Shown here piece after piece: positions 16,486 to 25,018 of a stretch of DNA of 39,468 nucleotides; position 1 is the first letter of the stretch; the number at the start of each line of letters is the position of its first letter. The notes beneath the pieces were generated by a model that did not search any database, had not been told where the DNA came from, and worked only from the letters and a program-made list of their open reading frames with translations. This DNA comes from an uncultured Blautia sp. (GTDB lineage: Bacteria > Bacillota > Clostridia > Lachnospirales > Lachnospiraceae): assembly GCF_934371575.1 (NCBI RefSeq), contig NZ_CAKRNY010000036.1, positions 1-39,468 on the forward strand. The letters run 5' to 3'. A program made the translations under genes and the position numbers.

Positions 16486-17565
16486 ATGGTAAAGGTACAT
16501 ATGATGAAGGCATATGAGGGGGATTTTATTTGGTTAAGCTATGGTGAAAGTGGAAAGGAGTATCATCTACTAATTGATGGTGGCGTTAGGGAATGTAGAG
16601 AAAGATATGCCGATGTGATAAAATTTATTTCAACAAAAGAGGAATCTATAGAAGCGATCATTCTTACGCATATAGATTGTGATCATATTGCTGGTGCATG
16701 TGAAGGCATTGCAAAAGTCGATGCAGAAATTCTTCAACGGACAGTTAAAAAGATAATTTTTAATGCATCTGAAAAAATACATAAAGAGATTTTAGTATCA
16801 AAAAACAATGGTGAATATGGGGTTAAAGAAGGAATTGAATTTTGGAAGATATTAAAGGAAAAAGGAATACACGATCGTATTGTCGAAAGGACAATAGCTG
16901 GTGAAATTATCAATTTAGCAAATGGAGCAATACTTAAAATTATAAGTCCTGGAAAAGTACAATTGGAAAAACTATTAGATAAATGGGAAAACTATGAAAA
17001 AAAACATGTGCTGGTTGGTTATTCGCCTAATTTAGAGCAAATTAAACAGGATTTAGTAGATTTGATGAGAGTCCGAACGGAAACAGATGGTTCTGTAAAT
17101 AATGCTTCTTCAATAGCGTTTTTATTTGAATATCAGAATGTAAAAGGAGCATTTCTAGGAGATGCAAAGCCATCTGTCTGTATGGAAGGGTTGAAAAAAT
17201 TTGATGTAAAAGACGGTTATTCTGTTGATTTTATTAAGCTTTCACACCATGGAAGTATCTCAAATACAAATCTAAAGCTGCTAAAAAGATTGTCTACAGT
17301 GAATTATTTAATAAGTACAAATGGGCATGAGAAAAAAGTACCTTCTAAGGTTGTAATTGCAAAATTACTTAGAAATTGCCAAGAGGAAAATAAATCAGAA
17401 ATAACGCTTCATTGTAATTATGATTGGTGGGAAAGCCAATATCATAATAAATATTTTACCCAGAAAGATTGGCAGTTGTATATAGATACAGGTGTCTTAA
17501 AGATAAGTTCGCTTGGCAAAGAAGGAACAATTGTGAAGGATGGACTGATATTATATGGAAAATAG
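16486..17565 (+). CDS. Metallo-beta-lactamase-fold hydrolase (ComEC-like)
   Basis: This 359-aa protein starts at ATG 16486; AAAAGG lies eight bases upstream, and an in-frame GTG at 16477 overlaps that site. The MBL signature is THIDCDH (His62, Asp64, Asp66, His67), followed by FLGDAKP near residue 224 and the KLSHHGS motif near 250. The latter two are characteristic of the ComEC/Rec2-like soluble MBL group. Hydrolysis of a phosphodiester or a small molecule in a two-metal site is expected. The coding bases are markedly AT-rich compared with genes left of 11.5 kb. The stop overlaps the protease start by 11 bp, so the genes form one translational unit. In defence cassettes such MBL proteins serve as effectors or accessory nucleases; that role is an inference here. 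Confidence 0.85.
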   Translation: MVKVHMMKAYEGDFIWLSYGESGKEYHLLIDGGVRECRERYADVIKFISTKEESIEAIILTHIDCDHIAGACEGIAKVDAEILQRTVKKIIFNASEKIHKEILVSKNNGEYGVKEGIEFWKILKEKGIHDRIVERTIAGEIINLANGAILKIISPGKVQLEKLLDKWENYEKKHVLVGYSPNLEQIKQDLVDLMRVRTETDGSVNNASSIAFLFEYQNVKGAFLGDAKPSVCMEGLKKFDVKDGYSVDFIKLSHHGSISNTNLKLLKRLSTVNYLISTNGHEKKVPSKVVIAKLLRNCQEENKSEITLHCNYDWWESQYHNKYFTQKDWQLYIDTGVLKISSLGKEGTIVKDGLILYGK

Positions 17566-19003
17566 TGAGTTTCATAAAAGAATACAGCAATATGCAGTAC
17601 GAATAGGTAAAAAAGAAGATAAAGAATTATGCGGCTCTGGAACATTATTTGTTGTATCAAAAAGGAAAAAAGTATGTGTTCTTACAGCGGCACATGTTGT
17701 ATATCCATTGATAGAAGAAATGGAACATAAAGGATTAAAGATTTACCTGGCGTGTAAAGACGATAAAGAGAGTTTACATTATATTATTGTAGATGATTCG
17801 AAATGTATCTGCATTCATTCTAAATATGAAGAAAAGAAGAAAAAGGAATATTTTAATGATCTGGCGTTAATAAATATTCCATGGAGTAGCTGGATGGATG
17901 ACATGAAAGGTTTTCGTTTTGACTCGGGAGAGAGTGGTATTAAAATTAAAGGGTATGGATTTCCGTTATCACTTGATGAAGAGCGAGACAGAAAACAAGC
18001 AAATTTATTTTCTGGTATTGAGTGCTTTAGTGGTACAGTAGAATCCAAGGATGCCGGAAGATTGGCGATTAAATATGATATGCATATAGGAGGTGACTTT
18101 GATAGAGACTGTATAATGGAGGGATATTCAGGAACGGGTTTATTTTCACTTGAAAAAGATGGAATTTATTATAGAGGGCTGGTGTCATGCTCACGAGGTG
18201 ATAAAACTGCAGGTTATACGATATGGGCTACAGATGCGGGAAAAATAACAGAATTAATGATGGAAAATAATATTGAAATAGAATGCCCAGAGTCATTTGA
18301 ACCATATGGAAAACTTGTGGCTGATGAATTTTTAGAACATAAAAAGAATAGTAAACGTATTTGGAATGGAGCAATATCTAAATTAATTAAAAATTCAGGG
18401 ATTAGTCCAAAAGATTTCGAAGTACAAACTAGAAGTACGTTTTTATGTGCGGGCGAAAGAAAATCATGTGATGAGTTTTGGAAAGGAAAATTGAGAGAAC
18501 TTGTTGTAATGCATGAAATTCAAGAAGTAGCATATGAAGACTTAATTAATCCTCTAATGCAATTGCCACTCAGTTGTGGAGGTAAAGATGTGGCTTTGAA
18601 GTTTTTGTGTACGGAACATAAAGCGGAATATATTTTGGGAAAAATGATTGAGGACAGACAATTCGCAAAGGAGGGAGAGTATCGGAACAATATGATCCTT
18701 TTGATTAATAGTCCTAAAGGTCATGATAATCATATGGTTATGATTCCTAGAGCAGATTGTCGTAGTATTATGGCAGATATAGCGGATGATTCTACGTGCA
18801 TAGAAGAGTTAAGCGAGTTGACAGAAAATATTTTAGATGAAGATCAGAAGAATGCTGAATTTGATATTATAAAAGGTGCAATAGAAAAGTGCAATATTGC
18901 AGCATTTGGAAGTGGCAGATTGATGGATGTATTAATGAAAGATACGATTGAAAAAATGAAAACAAAATGGAACAGTTTTTTGGTAGAATTGTGGGAGGTA
19001 TAA
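17555..19003 (+). CDS. Trypsin-like serine protease with unknown C-terminal domain
   Basis: This 482-aa protein has an S1-type protease domain in residues 1 to about 245 with all three catalytic residues visible: His47 in LTAAHV, Asp102 in FNDLALI, and Ser192 in GYSGTG. No signal peptide is present, so it acts inside the cell. Residues of about 260-482 are a separate alpha/beta domain with INSPKGHDNHMVMIP, which I do not recognise with certainty. It may be the shared C-terminal domain seen on effectors of ABC three-component (ABC-3C) systems. The gene overlaps the MBL gene and ends three bases before the ATPase start. The context suggests a protease held inactive until the SMC-like ATPase senses invading DNA, which is inference. 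Confidence 0.83.
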   Translation: MENSEFHKRIQQYAVRIGKKEDKELCGSGTLFVVSKRKKVCVLTAAHVVYPLIEEMEHKGLKIYLACKDDKESLHYIIVDDSKCICIHSKYEEKKKKEYFNDLALINIPWSSWMDDMKGFRFDSGESGIKIKGYGFPLSLDEERDRKQANLFSGIECFSGTVESKDAGRLAIKYDMHIGGDFDRDCIMEGYSGTGLFSLEKDGIYYRGLVSCSRGDKTAGYTIWATDAGKITELMMENNIEIECPESFEPYGKLVADEFLEHKKNSKRIWNGAISKLIKNSGISPKDFEVQTRSTFLCAGERKSCDEFWKGKLRELVVMHEIQEVAYEDLINPLMQLPLSCGGKDVALKFLCTEHKAEYILGKMIEDRQFAKEGEYRNNMILLINSPKGHDNHMVMIPRADCRSIMADIADDSTCIEELSELTENILDEDQKNAEFDIIKGAIEKCNIAAFGSGRLMDVLMKDTIEKMKTKWNSFLVELWEV

Positions 19004-19006
19004 CAG

Positions 19007-22000
19007 ATGGACAAATGGAAAAAACAAGACATAAATAATACGGAGATTAAAGAATTATGTGAAAATTTTTATTATTATAAAAGAAAAATGGGATATGGTC
19101 CAGCGGCAATCGAAGAATATGATGCCAATGTGTTTGTTTGTATATTTAAAGATAAGGAGCAATTGATAAATAACTGGGAAAAAATTAATTATACTATAGC
19201 ATTTCATGTGCAAAAAAATGTTGAGACAATAATTGAAAAAAGTAATTTTTACATCTGTTTATTTGTAAACGAGTCTATTGGAAATGAAGATAAAAGCAAG
19301 ATTCATGGGAATTCTTTTTGTGCAAAAAAATATGTTTTTGAAGAAAAGTTAGCGAATGAGACGGAATACTTGAAAAGAGTTGAAACGAAGATTTTTTCTC
19401 TTGGGATAGAGAAAACGATAGGTGATACGTTTAAAATAAATCGAATGGAACTTCAAAATTTTCGAAGATATGAAGGAAATTTAAAAGTTGATTTAACTGG
19501 AAAAAATAGAAAACCATCTGCTTTTACATTGATATATGCTAAAAATGGTTATGGAAAAACAAGTTTGTTTGATGGGTTAGAATATGTATTGAAAGGTGAA
19601 GTTGATCGGATTGTAGACTTGCTAAAAAATAATAATAAGGGACAACTTTTAAAGGGTGCTATATATCATAACAGAAAGTATGCAGAAAAGGTTGCATATT
19701 CTCAAATCGAATTAGACAGCGGAAAAATTATTAAACGAAACGTAGCATCGGTTCAAGAGGGGAAAAATGACTGTAGATTAAAGCAATTGGGAAAAAATAA
19801 TGGATTAGATATTGTTGGTCCTACTAAAGAAAAAGAAAAATGGAATCAAATAATACTTCCACACGATAAAATTGATACATTTATTTCAGCCCATACGCCA
19901 ACGGAGAAATATGGAGAATGGATGAAAAGTGCACCAGAGTTGCATGGAGAACATGAAAGATTTATAGAGTCGTATAAAATATTAAGAGATAAAGAAATAT
20001 CCTTAGAGAAAATGGAAAAAGAAATAAAAGAACTGAAAAAAGAATTGAATAAAATAGAAAACTCAAAAGTGGCTGTTATTCGGTTAAATCAATTATGTAA
20101 AGAATACAATTCATTAGTAAAACCGGAAGAGATTCTGAACTTTGATGAAAAAAATAGTAGTTTAGAAATATACACTAATTTACTTAATAAAATAGCAAAA
20201 AGAATACGAAATATCAGAGATGAGATATTGAATTCGTATGACTTAAAGTTGGAAAAAGGAGAAAAAATCAAAAATGGTGAAATTAAAGATACTGAAAGTC
20301 TGGAATTTGCATTAAGTAATGAAGAAGATAAAAAACAAAAATATATAAATCAAAAAGAAAATCATATTAAATATGTAAATGTCATAAAAGATATAAAAAA
20401 AATAGAAGAAAAACTGGACAAATTAAAAAAAGAAAAAGATCCGTTAGATACAATTTATGAATTTGATGAAAAAAAGGTTAAGGAAGAGAAAAACAGATAC
20501 TTAGAGTTAGATAAAGAGATGACGGAGATAAAGGAAACAGAAGAATATTTTGAATTGGAAGAGATAAAATTAGAAAAGGCTTTTAATGAGCTATTAAAGA
20601 AAATTGAAAAAATGAATAAGATTATTGATTCAAAAGAAATGTTGAATTTAATTAAAGATAAGATTGAGATCATTTCAAAAGGAGAAAAGAATATATTATT
20701 TAAAAGACAGGATATTCAAAAAATAAAGGAATCTGTAAATAAACTAGATGAATTGATAAATTTAAGAAAGATAGAATTGAAACGAATAGAGGCTATAAAA
20801 ATTCCTGAAAATATATCTAAATTTCCTATAATAAAATGGGCGGAAGTAGAGTATTTTTTATCTAATGAAGAACAAATGCAATTGAAAAAGTATGAGAGTT
20901 GCTGGAGGGAATTAAAGAAGGAATTAAAAGTAAGAGAAGAAATTCAAAGCCAAGAAAATGAGATTGCTAAAAAGACTAAAGAAATATGTGAACTTGGAAC
21001 CGAGTTTTTGTTAAATCATAGAGATCAGACAATTTGTCCATTGTGCAAAGAATCTTTTGCAAACTGGGAAGAATTATTTGAAAGAGTAAATCAAGTTGAA
21101 AAAGTGACGAAAAAGGAACGTCTGGAGAAAAGACAACTGGTAATTGATGGTATAAATGAGTTAGGCTTTGAGTATGAAAAGTTTTACAGTATGTTTTTGG
21201 AAAAAAAGGAAAATGAACAAGTAAAACTGATAGATCAAATAATTGCATATGAACATGAAAAAAATAATAAAGAGATTCGCTTGGAAAAATATAGAATAGA
21301 AATAGCTAGTTTGGAAAAAGAGATACAATTAAATATAGAATGGTTGAAAAAACAAGATATTGTTTTAAATGAGTATTCAATAGAAAAATGGAGAGCGTGG
21401 TTAGAAAATGAAGAAGCAAACTGTAAAAAACTACAATTGCAAAAGGATGAGTTAAGTAAGAAATTAGAAAAATTACATGTAATAAGACAGAAAAATCAGA
21501 AACATATCGAGAATAAAACTAAGCAAAAAGAAAGCATTATAGCTAACAGTAAATTATATTCAATGATTTTATTCTTGATGAAAAAATCTGATGAGTTTGA
21601 CGTGGAATTTGAAAGAAATTCTTTAAAAAAATGTATAGAATTATTGAAAACTGAAGAGAAGAAGAAACGGAATGATTTGATACAATATAAAGGTTATGAA
21701 CAAATAGATGAAACGGATATAAATCAAAAAGTTTCCGAATGTGACAGGAAAATCAATAATTTACAAGAACTTAAGAAAGAAGCTAGTATCTTTGAAAAAT
21801 TCACTCCGAAAGGAATGGAGGAAAGCATAGATATGTGGAAAAAAGAAAAAAGAAATTATGAAACACAATTAGAATTATTATATGAAATGCAAGAAGAAAA
21901 CAGTGCAAAAACATATTTTGAAAAATATACAACGATATTCAAAAGAATAGAAATACAAAATAAAAATCGAAAAAATAAAGAATTACAAATTCAGGAAGTA

Positions 22001-22534
22001 AAGAAAAATTATGAAAAGGAAAAAAATAATTTAGAAATTAAATTGGAAGACTATTTCAGCCAAGCGATTATGAATGAAATATATCAAAAAATTGACCCAC
22101 ATGAAGTTATGAAAAATGTTACATATCATTTGAATTTTAATGAAAAAGATGAACCACAATTATTTATCGAAGTATGTGAGAAAGAAGAAGCTGGTAAAGA
22201 ATTTTATAGACCAGAAACTTATTTTAGCACAGCACAACTCAATACAGTTGCATTTAGTTCTTTCTTTGGAAGAGCATTAGCAGCTAATAATTTGCCTATA
22301 AAAACAATTTGTATTGATGATCCAATTGGACACTTTGACGACATGAATATTTTAGGATTCACAGATATGATTCGCTGTATTTTGGAAAAACAGGATTGCC
22401 AGATTATTATGTCTACACACGAGGAAAAAGTATATCAAATTATGAAAAGAAAATTAGATTCTAATTTTTATAACACATTATTTATTCAATTAGATAATAG
22501 TGAAAAAGTTGTGTGGGACAAAACAAATAATTAA
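19007..22534 (+). CDS. SMC/Rad50-like zinc-hook ABC ATPase
   Basis: This 1175-aa DNA-associated ATPase has an N-terminal domain of about 145 residues (FYICLFVNES, HGNSFCAKKY) unlike classic SMC. The ATPase head follows with Walker A AKNGYGKTS (178-186). Two long coiled coils surround a CPLC zinc hook (677-680). The second half of the head has an STAQLNTVAF signature (from 1074), Walker B ICIDDP (D1104, D1105) and an STHEE H-loop. This is the Rad50/RecN/LmuB layout. Coding bases are very AT-rich and Lys/Glu-dominated. RBS GGGAGGT. With the MBL and protease genes it forms a three-gene operon resembling Lamassu (LmuB SMC plus effectors) or ABC-3C systems, though no separate LmuC-like gene is seen. 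Confidence 0.88.
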   Translation: MDKWKKQDINNTEIKELCENFYYYKRKMGYGPAAIEEYDANVFVCIFKDKEQLINNWEKINYTIAFHVQKNVETIIEKSNFYICLFVNESIGNEDKSKIHGNSFCAKKYVFEEKLANETEYLKRVETKIFSLGIEKTIGDTFKINRMELQNFRRYEGNLKVDLTGKNRKPSAFTLIYAKNGYGKTSLFDGLEYVLKGEVDRIVDLLKNNNKGQLLKGAIYHNRKYAEKVAYSQIELDSGKIIKRNVASVQEGKNDCRLKQLGKNNGLDIVGPTKEKEKWNQIILPHDKIDTFISAHTPTEKYGEWMKSAPELHGEHERFIESYKILRDKEISLEKMEKEIKELKKELNKIENSKVAVIRLNQLCKEYNSLVKPEEILNFDEKNSSLEIYTNLLNKIAKRIRNIRDEILNSYDLKLEKGEKIKNGEIKDTESLEFALSNEEDKKQKYINQKENHIKYVNVIKDIKKIEEKLDKLKKEKDPLDTIYEFDEKKVKEEKNRYLELDKEMTEIKETEEYFELEEIKLEKAFNELLKKIEKMNKIIDSKEMLNLIKDKIEIISKGEKNILFKRQDIQKIKESVNKLDELINLRKIELKRIEAIKIPENISKFPIIKWAEVEYFLSNEEQMQLKKYESCWRELKKELKVREEIQSQENEIAKKTKEICELGTEFLLNHRDQTICPLCKESFANWEELFERVNQVEKVTKKERLEKRQLVIDGINELGFEYEKFYSMFLEKKENEQVKLIDQIIAYEHEKNNKEIRLEKYRIEIASLEKEIQLNIEWLKKQDIVLNEYSIEKWRAWLENEEANCKKLQLQKDELSKKLEKLHVIRQKNQKHIENKTKQKESIIANSKLYSMILFLMKKSDEFDVEFERNSLKKCIELLKTEEKKKRNDLIQYKGYEQIDETDINQKVSECDRKINNLQELKKEASIFEKFTPKGMEESIDMWKKEKRNYETQLELLYEMQEENSAKTYFEKYTTIFKRIEIQNKNRKNKELQIQEVKKNYEKEKNNLEIKLEDYFSQAIMNEIYQKIDPHEVMKNVTYHLNFNEKDEPQLFIEVCEKEEAGKEFYRPETYFSTAQLNTVAFSSFFGRALAANNLPIKTICIDDPIGHFDDMNILGFTDMIRCILEKQDCQIIMSTHEEKVYQIMKRKLDSNFYNTLFIQLDNSEKVVWDKTNN

Positions 22535-22559
22535 TCAAGGATTTGTATTTGAGAGAGTT

Positions 22560-22703
22560 GAAGTGCATAGCATCTCCAGGTTTATGTGTGATACGCATCG
22601 TTGCCTTTATGAGCCTTGCCCATTTGCAATATTTGTCACAAAACTGCGTGTACATGTATGACGTCAGCTTAGATGCATAGCAATCGGACCAGTATTCCAT
22701 CCA
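22560..22703 (-). pseudogene. istA: IS21-family transposase (istA) internal fragment
   Basis: Reading on the - strand, this stretch encodes a peptide including YTQFCDKYCKW, then TMRITHKPGDAM. That is the conserved IstA block just before the catalytic DDE domain (usually ...MRIEHKPGEEMQVDWAG). It has no start, no catalytic residues and no istB nearby. It is bounded directly by the end of the SMC operon on one side and by the decayed helicase (from 22710) on the other. It is a scar of IS21 insertion and later deletion. Confidence 0.75.
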
Positions 22704-22709
22704 TAATAG

Positions 22710-24290
22710 GTGTTGATTCAAGAAATAGAAGCAGTGTATGATGAAGATAGAGAACGATTTGAACAAATAAAAGAGCTTGTGACAAGAAATCTTGGTTATA
22801 AAATCAATAAAAAAACAGATAGCGATATACTTGGCGAAATTTTGAATTATTTAAATAGAGCGGCATTTACAACGCCATTTTATAGGGAATGTTCTCTGAA
22901 TGAATTTCTATTTCATCATACGGTAAATGACAATTATTTAAGAATTGTAAACTATTTTAAACCACAGTTTCTTCTTGGATTGACAGCTACACCGGATAGA
23001 ATGGACGGGAAAAAATATATGAGATCTGTGACTACAATGTGCCGTTTGAAATTTCACTAAAGGAAGCGATTAACAAAGGAATGTTGGTTCCATTCCATTA
23101 TTATGGAATCTATGATGAGACAATAGATTATTCGCATTTGCATACTGTCAGAGGAAAGTATATGGAAGAAGAGGTAAATGCGATTTACATTGATAATGTA
23201 CGCCGATACAATTTGATTTATAAATATTATCAAAAATACTGCTCCAACAGGGCACTAGGATTTTTTTATTCTATTATACATTCGGAAGAAATAGGCGGTA
23301 AGTATTTTATGGAAAGGAATATAGCTATTGAAAAATTAAAGATTGGAGAAATTAAAGTTATTTTTTCGGTAGATATGTTTAATGAGGGTGTAGATATGGT
23401 TATGTTCTTACGACCTACAGAGTCACCGGTAGTCTTTATGCAGCAACTTGGTCGAGGACTTCGCCGAAGCAAGGGAAAAGAGTATCTGAATGTATTGGAC
23501 TTTATTGGTAATTATGAAAAAGCAGGAAGCGTCCGATCTTTGTTGACGGGGAAAAGTAGTGTTGCCTATCGTCCATCCGATCAATCAGCTTTTCCGGATG
23601 GTTGTATGATTGATTTTGATATGAAACTGATAGATCTTTTTGCCGAACATGATAAGAAATCTATGAAAGTGAGCGAACAAATACGGAGAGAGTATTATCG
23701 GATAAAAGAATACTTAGGAACACGTCCAAGTCGAATGGAATTATTTACATATATGGATGAAGATATTTATCAAATGACGATTGCTCATCCAAAAACTAAT
23801 TTGTTTAAAAGATATCTGGAATATTTGAAAGAACTTGAAGAACTCACGGAAGCAGAAGAAAAATTTTGCCAGAGAATAGGAAAAGAATTTATCAGTTATT
23901 GGAAAATACGGCTATGTCTAAGGTATATAAAATGCCGGTGCTTATGGCATTTTATAATCATGGAAATATTCGTATGAAGGTGACGGAAGAGGATTTGTTG
24001 AAAACTGGAAGGAATTCTTTTCTACTGGAAAGACTTGGAGAAAGAAATCACCTATAATGAATATTGCAACATTTCCGACCAGAGACATATCAGGAAAATT
24101 ATAGAGATGCCAGTAGATTTTTTGCTGAAATCAGGGAAGGGATTTTTTGTAACGTGTGATGATGCGGTGTTAGCGCTATCAAATGATTTGAACAGTATAA
24201 TTGAAGATGCTGTGCTAAAAGAACAGATGGGAGATGTAATTCAATATCGTGCAATGGATTATTATCAGAAACGATATCGTAAAGCTGAAA
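22710..24290 (+). pseudogene. Decayed SF2 helicase (DUF3427-type relative)
   Basis: This is a broken relative of the intact helicase at 25019. The 5' part, including Walker A, is missing. The DEAHH motif is scrambled (NEFLFHH near 22900-22920), followed by LGLTATPDRMDG. A frameshift near 23010-23045 moves to a second frame with LVPFHYYGIYDE, VDMVMFLRPTESPVVFMQQLGRGLRR and VLDFIGNYE. Residues expected after FNEGVD (the IP-x-x-D part) are deleted. Further frameshifts near 23880 and 24030 carry on into MSKVYKMPVLMAFYNHG and then GFFVTCDDAVLALSNDL. It is therefore a gene with at least three frameshifts plus truncation, not several small genes. It was probably brought low by the IS21 event beside it. 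Confidence 0.85.
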
Positions 24291-24291
24291 G

Positions 24292-24466
24292 GATGATGAG
24301 CGATTTTTGATAAATCCTAATCTGAATGAGATTGGAGACATCCTTAAATTCCTGGCATCTCCTTTGATAGGGTATGTGGGGAAAATACAAGATTTTTTTG
24401 AAACATTAGTTGGATTTGATATGAAAGAGGCAGCAGTTATACTTGATGAATTTAGAGTGCATTGAG
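24292..24466 (+). pseudogene. Remnant of a second FokI-like gene 3' end
   Basis: Bases 24292-24385 repeat 16217-16310 at about 90% identity and read DDERFLINPNLNEIGDILKF in the same frame as the FokI-like protein. The frame stays open to TGA at 24464-24466 with a different tail (KIQDFFETLVGFDMKEAAV). No start or nuclease part precedes it; the decayed helicase joins directly. A further open stretch with no start, ending in YDIA at TGA 24565-24567, lies just behind it and may be the end of yet another lost gene. Confidence 0.75.
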
Positions 24467-24553
24467 AAGGGAAAAAGTGTCAAATTCTGCCAATTGTAGA
24501 TGAGTTATACGGAGATATATACTTAAAATTAGAAGGAATAATTAGAAAATACT

Positions 24554-24931
24554 ATGATATTGCATGATATACCAAAATCTTCAGCATATTTCTACAAATC
24601 ATTGCTAGCAGAATGCAAACCAAACTGGAACGTTGAAATTACTATTGAAGATTACAATTTATATAAACTTGGCTTTGTTGAAGAAATTCCTTGTTCTATT
24701 AGTTTAAATGTATCGCGTGAAGAAATATGTGAACTGCAAGAAGAAATTTTGGATATGGAAGTCACTATATATAGTTATGAAGATATATTATATAAAAATT
24801 CTATGGATATGACGGATGACGAAAAGAAGACTTATAAAAAATTGAAAGAACTTGAAAAGAAATATAATAAATTTGAACCATTGGAGCGATTATTTAGTTA
24901 CTATTTGGCCATTGATGAAAAAGAGAATTAA
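24554..24931 (+). CDS. Hypothetical protein, 125 aa
   Basis: I do not recognise this protein. It begins MILHDIPKSS, and its C-terminal half is charged and helical (MTDDEKKTYKKLKELEKKY), probably a coiled coil. The start codon overlaps the TGA (24565-24567) of an upstream truncated frame, the arrangement of a translationally coupled downstream gene, so it may be the surviving last gene of a lost operon. The nearest ribosome-like site (AGAAGGA) is about 15 bases upstream and weak. Composition is AT-rich like the SMC cassette. It could be inactive after loss of its partners. Confidence 0.55.
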   Translation: MILHDIPKSSAYFYKSLLAECKPNWNVEITIEDYNLYKLGFVEEIPCSISLNVSREEICELQEEILDMEVTIYSYEDILYKNSMDMTDDEKKTYKKLKELEKKYNKFEPLERLFSYYLAIDEKEN

Positions 24932-25018
24932 AATATTAAAGGGCATAAAGTAACAGAATAATGATATAAACGAGAATTAAGTGATATATAAATTCAATAA
25001 CAAGAGAGATATCAGAAA

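Noticed and set aside
22710..24310. Four short consecutive + strand open frames that could be annotated as separate small genes
   Set aside because: Their translations join into one helicase sequence in order, so they are pieces of one pseudogene.
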